Of a stretch of DNA of 64,000 nucleotides, positions 22,940 to 34,615 are shown in pieces. The DNA comes from Sanghuangporus weigelae (Eukaryota; Basidiomycota; Agaricomycetes; Hymenochaetales; Hymenochaetaceae). The position numbers were made by a program, and so were the translations under genes. The notes under the pieces were generated by a model. That model had not been told where the DNA came from, searched no databases, and saw only the letters and a list, made by a program, of their open reading frames with translations. Where the stretch lies: positions 2,480,001 through 2,544,000 of the forward strand of contig CP137318.1 in the NCBI GenBank assembly GCA_033182465.1. Reading direction: 5' to 3'. Positions within the stretch are counted from its first letter, which is position 1, and the number at the start of each line of letters is the position of its first letter.

Positions 22940-25578
22940 ATGCTCACAATTCCTGCTCCCACGCGTGTAAGTGAGGAATGGCCCGACGCGGATTTCGACT
23001 TCCCAGACGGTGCGGATATCACTCCCCCGTCTGCAAGCGATTGGGACAAGGATGATGACGAAGAGGACTGGGACATGGAGATGGGTTTCGGAAAGACGGG
23101 AGGTGCAAAGGCAAAGGTGTCAGTCCCTCCAGGCACCGCGTCCATACGTAGTAGCCCTTTGGCCAAGGGTTCCATGGTCTGTATCCGTCCTCCGCTGAAT
23201 ATGGCTAACGAAGCTGCTTCTCCTGTCGATGGTGATGACGATGAAGGCATTTCAACGATAAAATTTTCCGAGCTTCCAACCACATTGGCAAAGATGACGG
23301 GCGGTGTTGGAGCGCCATCGGCGGACGATGACATGGAAGCTGACTTTGCTCTTCCGTCTGAGCTCACTCAGTTGTCGCTGCGGCCATTGTCTCTTCATCA
23401 CAGAGGCTCGAAAGCTTCATTTGAATGGGGCGACCATACGACCTCCTCTGCGTCTTCGTCAGACGCGTATTCTACTCTTGGTTTCCATCCTTCGAATAAT
23501 TCCACGGTTATTTCGTTACCTGACACTGACGCTGACTTCAACGATAATGATGAGACAGATCTAGATGGTCTTGTCATTCCGACCGGTCTCTTCGAAAGTG
23601 ATCAGGGCCGGAAGCATCTGACGAAGATACTTGATCAAAAGAAGAAAATACCGAAGATTGAGGAACGATCCAATGTGGCGTCGCCGAATCCTGAGGATGA
23701 TTTCGAGATTGGTTTGGTTATTAATGGCGATGACGATCTCAGCCCAAGCAAGTTTGCGCAGACGCAAGAAACGAAGCGCGGAGGCATCGTGACTACGAGA
23801 AGCAATAGCATGCCCGCGCGTACACCAACTCTGAGCAGACCTCCCTCGCGGCTAAAAGGCGACCGCCCAAAGACTCCAGGTCCACACCTAATGAACCGCG
23901 CACCATCGCGAAGTTCATTTGCTCCGCCCCTCCGCCCCACGTTGTCTAGGCGTACTCAGACTCTGCAAGCCCTCCCGTCGCCGCCGCCACCGGTTCCGTC
24001 GTCTTTTGTCCCTCCCAAGCAAGGGCAGAATAAAATTCGTAACCAGAAATCTCACGGAGTTCTCAAAACTCCACCGACAAATACGCGAAAGCTCAGCAGG
24101 AAGGCGTCCTTATCTGCATTGCTGGAGACGAGTAGCGCGCAAGAGAATTCTGTGCCAGAATCAAGTTCTTCGCAGCCGCAACCTAGCTATTCAGCTGCAA
24201 CAGCTGCTTCTCGAGCGAGGATGCACGCGAACTCTATAAGTCGCTTGCAAGTTGGAGGCATGCATGTGCCTCCGACAAGACCCTCGACTCCTTCCGAGAA
24301 TCCGACTGCTTTGAGGCTCACGATGCCGACTTGTCTTTCACGTCTAAAGACGCGACCTTCGATTTCTGGGATCTTCCCCCCGCCCACGCCTCCTTTACCT
24401 CCAACTCCGACCAGCATTCCTCCACAACAACGTCCCGCTTCACGAAGCAGCACTTTGGCTCCAGTTTCGGCGCCTGTTAAGTCATCACGGCGGCTGAAGC
24501 GCCGGGAATTTGGTGACGGGACAGAATTGGATGCAATCGAAGACTTGCCAACTGATCGGGACAAGGAAGCGAAATTTAGGGTGCAGCCAAAGGCAACGCA
24601 AAATCGTATACCTAGTACGAGCTCTACGAAGACGGAGAGAGAGTCTACAAAGGGTATTATTCGCAGAAAAAAGGAGCAATCAGGTACAGTATTTTAACGA
24701 CTTTACTTGTGGCTCAAAGGCTCATTATTATCGACTCATTAGAAAATACAGCACAGCCTGCAACAACTTCCCTAAAGCACAAACATAGTCGACTTGACGG
24801 GTTATCTAAAAACGAGAAGTCTCAAAAAAGAAAACCTTCCTCTGCTCAGACTCGGAGAAAGCCCACCCTTATTCGGAACTTGGGCGGCGTAGGTGCACCC
24901 AAAGGTAGGATAATACATCGAGACTCTGAAGTTCCTGATCTTACTATCCTGATAGTTGTTGGCGAAATGCGATGGAATCCACAGACGCTTCGATGGGAAG
25001 GGAATGACCAGGCGTTACGTGACTTCGATCCTGCTTCTGCCAGGCCTGCGTTGATCACTCATCTTACTGGGTCGTCCGTCAACGGATCACCTGGAGGAAT
25101 CTCTGCACCTGCTGCACGAGTGGTAGGGAATATGGTCTTTGATCCAATACGCATGTGTTGGATGTCGACCTTACCACCTGAAGAAGAAGAACCAGATATC
25201 TTTGCGGACCTCGCGGATGATGAGGATGGCGATTGGGAGAAGAAGGGAGGGACGATAAGAGCTTCGATTGTCCGTCCGAGTACTTCTACCGATACCGGTT
25301 CTCAGTCGGACTCTTCCAAGAGGACGTGCAGCCCTGCACCGAGCGTTCGGTCAAGGGCTCAGTCAATTGCACGTTCTGACAGTGATCATGGGTCACGAGC
25401 ATCCATAGTGTTCGAATTGGAAGACAACTTTATCGAGCTTTGTCGAGCGGCTGAGGCGCGTCATAAAGTAGAGATGAAGGGCTGGATTCTCCATCGTAAC
25501 GAGTCCTCGTCTTCGTTCAGCGAACCGGATCGCTCATACCTCTATGAAATCCGTACTGTTGCGACTCGTCAATACTGA
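22940..25578 (+). CDS. BYR4: Byr4/Bfa1-like spindle checkpoint and septation regulator
   Basis: Scaffold half of the two-part GAP (Byr4-Cdc16 or Bfa1-Bub2) that keeps the Spg1/Tem1 GTPase off until mitotic exit; acts at spindle pole bodies. Two exons, 22940-24683 and 24743-25578, give about 859 aa. The N-terminus EEWPDADFDFPDGADI and EDWDMEM match the family. Mid-protein short motifs (GLVIPTGLFESDQGRKHLTK, DDFEIGLVI) lie in a Pro/Ser-rich disordered region. The conserved C-terminal block has EMRWNPQTLRWEGND, then GNMVFDPIRMCWMSTLPPEE and a terminal helix. It looks complete, with a single 59-nt intron. Confidence 0.9.
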
Positions 25579-26113
25579 CAATGCCTTGGAATGTCTCCAT
25601 ATGTTTCGTTCAATTATCTATTCTCATCACTTGCACGATTTGCATACTTCTACTTAGTTCATGGACTCTCATGACACGACTTTTTCTCGCCATCAATCTC
25701 TGTTTCTCTCAGACTTTAATCTTTCTCTCTTTTGGTCACGGAAGAACTCATGCTGTACTGTATGCAGACATTCATGTCACAACACCACCTAGTTTACCCC
25801 TTCCTTTTCGTTTAATACCCTTTAGTAGTGTTTTCGCTTTTTTGTTGTTTTTGGCGCGAAAGCGCGTAAGGATTGCAAATATTCGAGATTTATATGCCCG
25901 AGTATGCTCACTTCGTATGGTTGTTTTTTGTTGATGACTACAGAATCATTAGACAAAATAAATAAATAAACACAGAACTTGTTCTTCCAACACACAGACA
26001 ACAACAGCGTATTTACCAGACTACAGCCAGAAAATTAGACCAATAAATATCCGATGAGATGTGGGCATAGATTAAGAACACAGTGGGGATACACGCAGAT
26101 AGGATGCAACGAA
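25579..26113. other. Convergent intergenic gap
   Basis: 535 bp between the stops of BYR4 and the Mpv17-like gene. T-rich on the plus strand at 25600-25860. It likely holds two 3' UTRs; nothing coding seen. Confidence 0.55.
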
Positions 26114-27127
26114 TCAATTGCTCTTATTCTCCTTCTCTTCTTCTTCCTTGGCTTTCTTGGCCTTCTCTGCCTGGAGTCGGGCCTGCTTGACGCGTATGGT
26201 GAAGTATGTCTGTTAAATGTAAATTCGTTGAAGCACATGACCAAGTTTCGCTAGTTGAAAGAAACGACTTACGCCCATCGTGAAGCCGACCAGGTTAAAG
26301 AACGGGACCCAGAGCTTATGAGAGGGATGAGGTGGATTACGATTAGATTACTGGAACTGGAGGGAGTTATATTGTACCGACCTCCTGAGGAATGAATTTC
26401 TGAGCAATGACCATCGCAAGCGGCGACGTGACCCATTGCAACTATGAGAGATTGCTTTAGTTACGTCTTCTAACCGAAGACATTGAACGGTAAAAAACTA
26501 TACCCGGATGACCGACATGAACCCACTCTTGACAGTGCGGACAACATCGTCGACGGTCTTGGCACCGTTGACAACTGCCATAGAAGCAAGCAACACTGCA
26601 CGAGAAGTAAGGAATATAAATATCATGATCATTTGACTAATAAAGTTGACTAGCGGTGATTACTCACCTGTAGCCTGTATCGGCGCGACGAGCAGATTAT
26701 TCGCCAATATCTGCGCCGCGCGGGCACGATTGCTCGTTCGGCCAGCGAAGACGCGCTGCAAATACCCTACGAGATAATGTCCGAGCGGCGCCGACACGAG
26801 GAAGCCGTACAGCGCCATCTTGAACGCCTTCACATCGATCTTCAGCACACTCAACGCGTCTGCAACGCGCGGCGAGACCTTTGCCGGCCGCTGTACTGGG
26901 GCCTTGGAGACGTGGGATGCTAGAACCTCCTGTATGAAGCATAGTGTTCCTGGTAGTACAAACGGCCGCAAGTCGTTTCAGCATTCCATGTCTGCGCGTT
27001 CTAAAAGAGAAAGTGAACGCGGACCTGCAGTGATGGATTTTGTGCGCAAAGGATGCGTTGCAAGTTGATGAATATAGGCTGCTAGAAGCGGGTTTGGGCC
27101 CTTCTTTGCTATTGTGCTCGCAGTCAT
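26114..27127 (-). CDS. Mpv17/PMP22-family organelle membrane protein
   Basis: Four-TM protein of the Mpv17/PMP22 family, found in peroxisomes or the mitochondrial inner membrane. Six exons (27025-27127, 26668-26949, 26504-26595, 26382-26441, 26273-26314, 26114-26209) give 224 aa. It starts MTASTIAKKGPNPLLAAYIH, and AYIHQLATHPLRTKSITAG is the family's first-helix motif. KMALYGFLVSAPLGHYLVGY, LQWVTSPLAMVIAQKFIPQE and LWVPFFNLVGFTMG follow in the canonical order. The C-terminus is a Lys/Glu-rich helix. The first intron has an unusual GTCCGC donor. Peroxisomal versus mitochondrial location cannot be told. Confidence 0.92.
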
Positions 27128-27419
27128 TTTGGCTTGTAGCTAAGGCCGTGAACGACGAACGCAAGAGGAGATACGTTATTTACAAGTGTGTACGTTTAGC
27201 ACGTTGCCGAGCAAGGCTCGCGTCCAAATTTGGATCGTCCGGGACGCCGATCATCTCGGGGGTTTGGGTTTCTTCCGAGGTTCAGAATTTGCTGCCTTGA
27301 AGTTCAAAGTTCGAATCACACACAGGATCCAATAATTGACAAGTAAAGTACGTCTAATGCTAGCGACAAAGAAAAGAAGTGATGTACTCCCAGAAAGGAC
27401 GAAGGCAACTCTAGTACTT

Positions 27420-28865
27420 TTACTGGCCTTTGATCCTACAAGCAAGAACTTGAAGTAAGCACAGCTTTACAACGATGCTTCGAGATCTGAGAACGTACCA
27501 GGCTTTGACATAGTCTGCGAAAGACACCATGCAGATCGTTTGCCAGATACCAAGTCCAATACGAGGGGTGACGCCGCGGTACAGACCTTTTATACCGTTT
27601 TCTCTGTAAATGTACCCAAGTGTGTTGAAGATGGTCAGCTTAGCAGGTCGTTTGCCGGTTGTGTCCTTAATCATAGATTGCATCTACAGAGAGAATGGTT
27701 AAGCAAGGATAAAGAGCATTGAACATCTATTCTTACCTCGACACGAACGACCTCAATAGGCTGGTTCCAAGTCGCAAGAGCACCTCCTATTGATGAGGCG
27801 AGGATCTTGTCCATCGGTCCCAATTTGGTATTCTCATCCTTTCCGCGTATTTTACGAATGCTGCTCTCTGCCAAGCGAGCAAAGCCCATTCTTATTGAGA
27901 CAATATCAGCAGTAAGCCCTTATTAATCCAGAATGCGACGTACCGTGCGCCCCAGTTCGTGCACTGCCGGACGGCCACCGCATTAACGCCTTTATTAATA
28001 CCTCGGATACCTTCTCTGCGGTAGATATCCGCAAACACAGCCCATGTCGACGGCGGCTTGATCCCGGAAGCTGCCTGCTTGTGTCGCGTGATCTCAGCGG
28101 TTTTCATGCAAGTGCAGAAGCCTGAAGTTTTGTTAGCAATGAGACAGAAACGCAACTGTCATCGACGGTAGAAAACATACCCATAGTCGCATAGGCTTGT
28201 GCAATGCCACCACCCATTCCCCCCAAGAGACCGGCAGCTGCGGGATTTACACCAACGCTCGTGAAGGCTGTTTCAATCTCCGATGCAGTGAACAATAGTA
28301 CACCGCCCTTCGTTGACGCCTCTATCCAAGCCTGGCTCAAACGATAAGCGCCACTTCCGGTGGTTACGGAAAGAAAAAAGAACGTACCCAAGGAATAAGC
28401 CCCTGATAGAACCCTCTGACGCCCCCGCGGCTCCACACAGTCCGAAGTGCCTGTAACATCGTCTGACTGCGGTTGGCGGCCATTTGGGTCTTTATGACTT
28501 CTAAGGGCTGACCCAAAGTCGTGACCTGGGAGCTCATTCAGCTTAATCGTACTGGTTTAGATTTGCGGAATTAAACCAATCTCACCTCCTGTAAAGTAAT
28601 TGCGCCGTCAGGGAGAAGTTACGACCACAAAGTCAAGTTAGAACCAAAAACTCACAAACTACAACGTTTCAGATGCGTTTATCGATCCGTCAGAATGACT
28701 GTAAAGGCATGAGAAAATCATAGTACCATGTTCATGATCGCGCCTGAACGGTGTACGTTAGCAATTCATAGACGCGTCTGCGCCAAACTTGCTAGGTTGC
28801 TTACCGACTGCAATGTTAGACCAATTGACGCCTTTCTGGCCAGGTTCCTTCGCCATTGGCGCCAT
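27420..28865 (-). CDS. YHM2: Mitochondrial citrate/oxoglutarate carrier Yhm2
   Basis: Inner-membrane carrier that exchanges citrate for 2-oxoglutarate (NADPH shuttle) and was also described as an mtDNA-binding protein. Ten exons: 28805-28865, 28727-28743, 28656-28658, 28586-28588, 28388-28525, 28181-28331, 27944-28121, 27737-27890, 27499-27683 and 27420-27435. They total 906 nt, or 301 aa. Signature stretches are [60 protein letters not shown] and [20 protein letters not shown]. Two exons are only 3 nt long, yet each is flanked by clean GT-AG signals and needed for the FE of FEVTTLGQP. The start was chosen at MAPMAKEPG for its good context; an in-frame ATG at 28976 is possible. Confidence 0.93.
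28586..28588 (-). other. YHM2: 3-nt microexon (GAG, Glu) of YHM2
   Basis: On the minus strand it sits between CTTTACAG and GTGAGATTGG. With the preceding TTT exon it yields Phe-Glu directly before VTTLGQP, as the carrier family requires. Flanking introns are 67 and 60 nt. Confidence 0.75.
28656..28658 (-). other. YHM2: 3-nt microexon (TTT, Phe) of YHM2
   Basis: On the minus strand the three bases sit between GTTGTAG and GTGAGTTTT, a good acceptor and donor. They lie between the 17-nt exon (ending in AACATG) and the GAG microexon, both in phase 0. Confidence 0.75.
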
Positions 28866-29658
28866 GCTTGCTAGTGTCAACGCAAAGAGAGATGATGACT
28901 TGGGTGGGGATGGAAGAGGAGAAGGACAAGAGCGGAGTATAGCTCGGGACGCCGCCATTGGGGAAATCAGTCCCACGAATTATCGTGGTGCGCTTGAAAA
29001 TCGTCAGACGCCGGATTATTCACTTTTTCATTGGATCCCCAATACTTCTACACCATTCAGGTCTAATCATCGGACTCTGTATCAGTCTCGACAGCGCTTG
29101 CAAAATGTTTGAATTTCTTGTTTTTTCGCCGAGGATGTGTTCTTTGCCTCCGAGAATACAAGAGTACTAGTATTCATTTCACGTGCAAACTCTATTTTTG
29201 AATAAATTTATGCATCTAATTTTGGATCGGCAACCCGAAGGAATTGGCGGCGGAGGACACAATGATCACATCCTAAACACAAAGCGCGGCGCTATCACTC
29301 ATGAGTAAATAAGATACCACAACGATTAGATTAAACGGTCCGTATGCTAGTAGACAAGCAACGGAATTCCAAGAAGAGCTACATAAGGGTATAAAAGCGT
29401 ACGTACATCCGTAACGAAATGATGTGGGTGGGGGAATGTATAAATTGCGAGGACATGATGTGGATGGTGGTTGTCAATCCGGGTAGCTGAATGGCGAAAC
29501 AACGGATATTAACGACATGAAGAAACAACGAGGATGTATGGGAAGTGCATAGGCTCAATCGTGAGGGACGTGCATGTTATGTTGAGACGAGACTATCGGA
29601 GGGTATATGCTGATGCCGAACCGAGACACATGCTTTGTGACGATAGTCCGCTTGGTGT
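28866..29658. other. Intergenic: YHM2 promoter / coiled-coil gene 3' region
   Basis: About 790 bp between two minus-strand genes. It should contain the YHM2 promoter and 5' UTR on the left and the terminator of the coiled-coil gene on the right. No conserved frame or RNA gene recognised. Confidence 0.5.
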
Positions 29659-32600
29659 CTAGGCAGTAACTTGACCTTGTTTGTATTTCTCGAGCCGTTC
29701 CGTAAGCTGTGCGATATCTTCCTTCAACCTGTAAAAACAATCGGGCCATGTGAGATTAATGTTGCACGCACGCGGAAGAAGCATCATGAAGTGCAGAATG
29801 GAATGTGATCATCCAAGAGAAAGCGTTAGAAATGAAACGACACAGATGCCGTAAGTGAACAAGTGATGTTTGCAGAAAACCAAGAACATCAACAACAGAT
29901 GATAAATCGTATACATGAGGATGCAAAGAACATTGGTAACATGCGATGTGTCCATACAACAATGAAATGAGAATAATTAAGGTTGCAAATTTGAAAGAAC
30001 ATAATGCCATGCAGTGAGTTCGCAAAAAAGAATGAAAAGGGAATAATTTAGGATGCAAGCTTAGTATGAAAGAGAAAGAGGATTGTGCATATCAATCGCG
30101 AAAGAGAAAGCGTAGACGCGGAATTTTAACATGAAGAAAGGCTTTCAGAAGTTTTACGTACCTGGTAATAGTATCATCCTTCTCCTCTGCTTCTGACTCG
30201 AGGTAATTAATCTCCATCGACTTCCGATCAACCTCGTTCTGCAGCTCATCACTTCTCGTGACGGCTGTGTCTAGATCACCTCGCAGAGAAGTAACTGATC
30301 TCTCGTGCTGGGCTTCAAGGTCGTGTAACTTCGCATTATGTGCCTCGTGCAACTTCTGCAAGTCTTCCTTAGACACAGCCGCCGAATCTGTGGGCACGAA
30401 GCCATTGCCCTTGGTGGCTGCTGGAACCGCAGCTTGGGCAGCGACTGTTGCTTGCAGCGTTGCAAGCTCACCTTCCAAATCCGTCACACGGGATGCAAGT
30501 TCAGATTTATGTTTCAGCGACGAGAAGAGCTCTTCCTCATGCTCAGCACGTAATTTCGTAACGTCTTCAGCCCGAGCCTTAGCGGCAATCTCCAGCTCTT
30601 TCGAATGATTGGTCGACATCTCAGAGATTGAGTCTTTCTGGGCGTTTAGCACTTCCTTAAGCGCGGTTGCCTCATCGTGCGCAGAAGATAACTCTCGCTT
30701 CAAGCGGAGCACTTCCTCCGCATGCTCTGACGTAGAACTAGCGGCGACTTCGGCTGCAGTTTTCTCAAGTTCCTCGATTTGCTTCCTCAGCGTCTCAACC
30801 TCGTTCATAGATGAAGAAAGCGCAGCTTTCGCTTTCGCCAGGTCATCCTTTGTCGCCTTGAGATCCAGGGCCTGACTATTGATGGTCTTGTCGAGAGATT
30901 TGATCTTGGCATCTAGAGCCGCCTCATGTTCCGCCTTAAGCTCGTTGATGTAGGACTTGTGTGCAGCTTTAAGCTGTTCGATCATCGCCTGCGACTGAGT
31001 GCGTAGCGCGTTCAGATCCTGTGCATGGGTGTCTCCGGCGTCCGCCTACGCACGTATGTTCAACGCCTGAACCAGATAATCCGATAGACACACCAACCTT
31101 TGCCCTCTGATACGCTTCCTGTAGAAGTCGATCGTGCTCCTCCTTGACAGTATCAACCTTCGCAGCGTATTGAGCTTCTTGACCCTGACAAAATTGCGTT
31201 GATACCAGCATCTGCAAGTAAATAAAATACTCACAGCTAATTCATTCGCAAGTCGCTCAATTTCCGACGAAAGTTCAGCAGCCTTCTCAGCATGGAGTTT
31301 CTCTGACTCGCTTAATTTCGAAGAATGGGCCTCCTCGGCGGCCTTTGCGTCAATGAGAGCTTGCTCGTGCTGTGCGACAGCCGTAGAAAGTTGCTCGTCA
31401 AGTTCTTTAAGTTTCGCAGAGAGCTGTCCTTTCTCATCCGCAGCAGCTTTCAACGTCTGCTCGTGCTGTTGTCGGATCTCGACCAACGCACAGTCGTAGT
31501 CTTCGTCTTTCTTCTTCGCCTCGATTGCCGCCTGCTCTAGCCGAGCGTTCAGGTCGGATATTTGCTCCTCGAGGGCCTTGATATTGGCAAGAGCTTGCTT
31601 TTCCTTATCCTCAGCTGTCTCTGCCGTATCCCTAAGCTCCAGAATATCGACTTCAAGTTCCGAAAGCTTGGAAGCCGTTTCCTCTTTCTCAGCTCTGAGC
31701 GTGGCTACCTGGTTTTCAAGCTCTTCAGCACGAGCTGTTACGATCTCCAGTTCATGGATCTTCGCATCTGCTTGCTCCAGTGCAGCACTGTGTGCGGCAG
31801 TAAGTGCACTGATCTCAGCTTTGATTGCCTCCAAGTCAACGCGAGCCTTGAGCAACGCCTCGTGTTCCACTGCGGCAGCCTCTGCGGCGGATGCAGCCTC
31901 GGCGGAGGAGCTCCTCAGAATCTCCAATTCCTGCTGTGCGGCCGTGTTCTCGCTCAGAAGCTCTTCCGTTTGATTCTCTGAAGCTTGTAGGCGCTGCGTT
32001 TTCGATGAGACTTCTGCCTGTGCTTCGTCCAACTGGGAAACCAGTAGTTAGCAAGATATTGTTAGGATTTGTTATCGATTCGTGGATGCTTACCCTTGCT
32101 TTCATTTCCTGTATGTCGCTATTGATAGAATCTATCTCTGCGCGAAGTTGCTGCACAAGGGCTGTCTCTGAAGACAGCTGAGTCTCAACATCATCTTTCA
32201 CTCGTTTCAGCTCATCGAGTGCAGCCTGCTTCAAACTCGTGTCCGCTAATGCGGCCTCTAACTGCTCCCGTGTCGACTTTAGATCAGTTCGAAGAGCCTC
32301 AGTCTGCTCTGCTTGACCCTTTAAGGATGCTTCTGCCTCGCGAAGCTGAGACAAATCAGATGAGAAAACATATCCATATCATAGGAAGATACAGGATATG
32401 TACCTTGGTCTGCAAGTGATCGAGCACGGTGGTATCCTCGTTAATATCTTTCAAGGAAGATATCGACCCAGCGGCGGTAGTCCGTCTGGTCGCCAGAGGA
32501 GGCTTTGCCGTCATAGCTGGCGGAGTTGGCCTCGGGCCCAATGACGTCCGTCTCGTTGCAGGAATGCCATCAGAAATGGAAGCGCGAGGTCGGCTTGCAT

Positions 32601-33516
32601 TAGTAGATCCGGTCGCAGATCCTAGAGGATGAACGACAGTGCGCGTTGTAGTCCTCGGTGGGCCCGCATTACGAGCCGGAGATGAGGCTCGGTTTGATGT
32701 TGAGCCTGACAAAGGCGGCTTCGGAGGCAAAGATGGTCTACGTGTCGCTGTAGTAGTTGAGGAAGCAACGGAAGATGAAGTTCCAGGGCGAGTCGTCATA
32801 GCGGGCTTGCTCGCAGTTGCAGAAGTCCTTGTACTGGCGGCCTTCGTTGGAGAGCTTGTCGTTTTAGAGGCGGGAGCGTTGGCGGCACTTGTGGATTTCC
32901 TGAGTGCGGCTGAAGCAGAGGGTTTGGCAGTAGCTGCAGTAGTACTGGCTGCTTTTGACACGACGGGAGCTGCAGGCTTAGTGGCTACGGCACCGGCAGA
33001 ACCAGAATTGATAACCTGGAGACCGACGACGAGTAATAAAGTTAATATATATTTACAGGATAGATGATACACGACAACATGTTCAACACGCACCTTTCTC
33101 GCGAGCGGAGTTGGCCCTGAAGTCGTTTTGCCTGCTTTTACAGGCGATGATTTTACAGCTGCGGATGTCTTCTTCACCTTGCTCGTGTCGTTAGTAGACT
33201 TCTGTGGTGCAACTACGGTGGTCTTTTCACTAATCTCCTTGGACACGCCTGATGCCTCCTCGACGCCAGCAGGCTCAGTTCCGCCTTCATGAGTCACTTC
33301 GGACGGCTTGTCTACGGCCTCGCCTTCATTTACACTGTGAACATTGCCTTGAGCTGCATGGGATTCATTTTCTCCATGCAAAGATGATGTGTCGATATCG
33401 GTAACATCGTGAGATATTTCAGAATGTTCAGACTTTACGTCAGTAGCTTCAGCTGGCCCATGATCGGATTCAACATCTCCAGTAGTCGAAGGAGGTATGT
33501 TTTCGACATCAGACAT
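29659..33516 (-). CDS. Large coiled-coil protein with Ser/Ala/Pro-rich N-terminus
   Basis: Not recognised as a named family. Seven exons (33094-33516, 32404-33015, 32094-32345, 31235-32032, 31098-31184, 30162-31045, 29659-29728) give about 1041 aa. The first about 140 residues are acidic and Ser/Thr-rich. The next about 200 are low-complexity Ala/Ser/Thr/Pro with basic patches, such as RRPSLPPKPPLSGSTSNRAS, resembling microtubule-binding linkers. From DHLQTKLREAEASLKGQAEQ to the end it is almost continuous heptad coiled coil, rich in Glu/Lys/Ala/Leu. No CAP-Gly, motor or other folded domain is visible. It could be a tethering, cytoskeletal or Golgi coiled coil; that is a guess. Intron 1 (78 nt) is stop-free and in frame, and the last intron is 433 nt. 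Confidence 0.8.
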
Positions 33517-33645
33517 GTCGAAAGAGACCTAAGAGCTGGAGAGATAAAGACGAAGAGGGTTGAAGGACGACGCGTTGACCCAGACCGACAACAAGCGCGC
33601 GTCACGACACTTTCGGTTTCGTCCTCGCGTCCCTCCGCGAACTTC
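33517..33645. promoter_or_regulatory. Bidirectional promoter, coiled-coil gene / ureD
   Basis: Only 129 bp between the two start codons. Contains an ACGCGT hexamer (about 33570), which matches the MluI cell-cycle box, but one hexamer is weak evidence. Confidence 0.45.
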
Positions 33646-34615
33646 ATGATCACCGACAGCCACCGTCATGATTACAACGCCAATGTTGCAGGATCGGGGC
33701 GCATCGAGCTCGTGTTGCATGGACGCCATGCAGTATTCTCGCAGTTATCGTACTGCTATCCGTTGAAATTACTTTCGCCTCATGTCAACGTGCCTTTTGT
33801 TACTATCGCGTACATCCTGACGTATGGAGGAGGTCTTGTCAGTGGAGATCGTATTGGCCTTCAGGTCGAGGTCGGCTTCGGCGCGTCGCTGCTTCTCCTT
33901 ACTCAAGTACGTATGGAATCTGGACCAATCAACCTTTGTTCAGCTCACAGCTATCCGAAAGGGTTCTACGAAGGTATTCAAGCATAGACCTGGCGTAAGG
34001 CTATCCAAAACGGCGGAATCTGTTGAAGATATCTTTGGACGATCTACGGTGCAGAGATTGGACGTTCATGTCCGACAAAACGGGCTGTTGTTACTTCTGC
34101 CGGAACCAGTTACATGTTTCACAGCTGCCGCATATAACCAAATCCAAAATTTTCATCTCGAAGAAGATGCTTCAGCGGTTTTGCTGGACTGGATCACTTC
34201 GGGACGAATGTCTAGGGGAGAAGAGTGGCGGTTCTCTCGTTACTACAGCATAAATGAGGTCTGGTTGGCCAAGAAACGAATAGCAAGGGATGTGTTACTA
34301 CTCGATGAAGATGTGTCCAGTACGAGATCATTGAAAGATCGGATGGGCATATACTCCTGCTATGCTACACTTATTATATGCGGTCCCAAGCTGCGTGCAG
34401 TAGTGGAGGCAATATATGCAATCTACCGAGAAATATCGGTGTTCCAGCAAGCATCTCCTCCAGACTTGATATGGTCTACGAGTCGCATTGAAAATGGATG
34501 TGTCGTTCGCGTAGCTGCGACTGAGACGGAGAAGGTCAAAAGTTGGATCAAAGAGCATTTGAGTGGACTTGCTGATTTGGTTGGTGCTGAAGTATTTGGC
34601 AAGGCCTTGATATGA
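33646..34615 (+). CDS. ureD: Urease accessory protein UreD/UreH
   Basis: Chaperone that, with UreF and UreG, loads nickel into apo-urease; cytosolic. Two exons, 33646-33906 and 33962-34615, give 304 aa. GSGRIELVLHGRHAVFSQLS opens the fold. TYGGGLVSGDRIGLQVEVGF is the most conserved motif, and GSTKVFKHRPG, then NGLLLLLPEPVTCFTAAAYN and LLDWITSGRMSRGEEWRFSR, follow as in bacterial and plant UreD. The acceptor at 33961 (AAAG) is the only one that keeps frame and gives TQGSTKVF. No other urease gene lies in the window, as expected for scattered fungal genes. Confidence 0.93.

Noticed and set aside
24709-25578. A separate gene downstream of BYR4
   Set aside because: A 59-nt intron (24684-24742) joins it in phase, and it carries the conserved Byr4 C-terminal block.
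27290-27345. AGTTCGAATC, resembling a tRNA T-loop
   Set aside because: Flanking bases do not pair as a T stem and no A box, anticodon arm or acceptor stem can be drawn.
29729-30161. Intronic C/D-box snoRNA
   Set aside because: ATGATGC resembles box C, but no CTGA box D follows at usable distance and no terminal stem was found.
31185-31234. A 23-nt intron using the TTGCAG acceptor in the coiled-coil gene
   Set aside because: A later acceptor (TTGTCAG) gives a normal 50-nt intron in the same phase and a better coiled-coil sequence.
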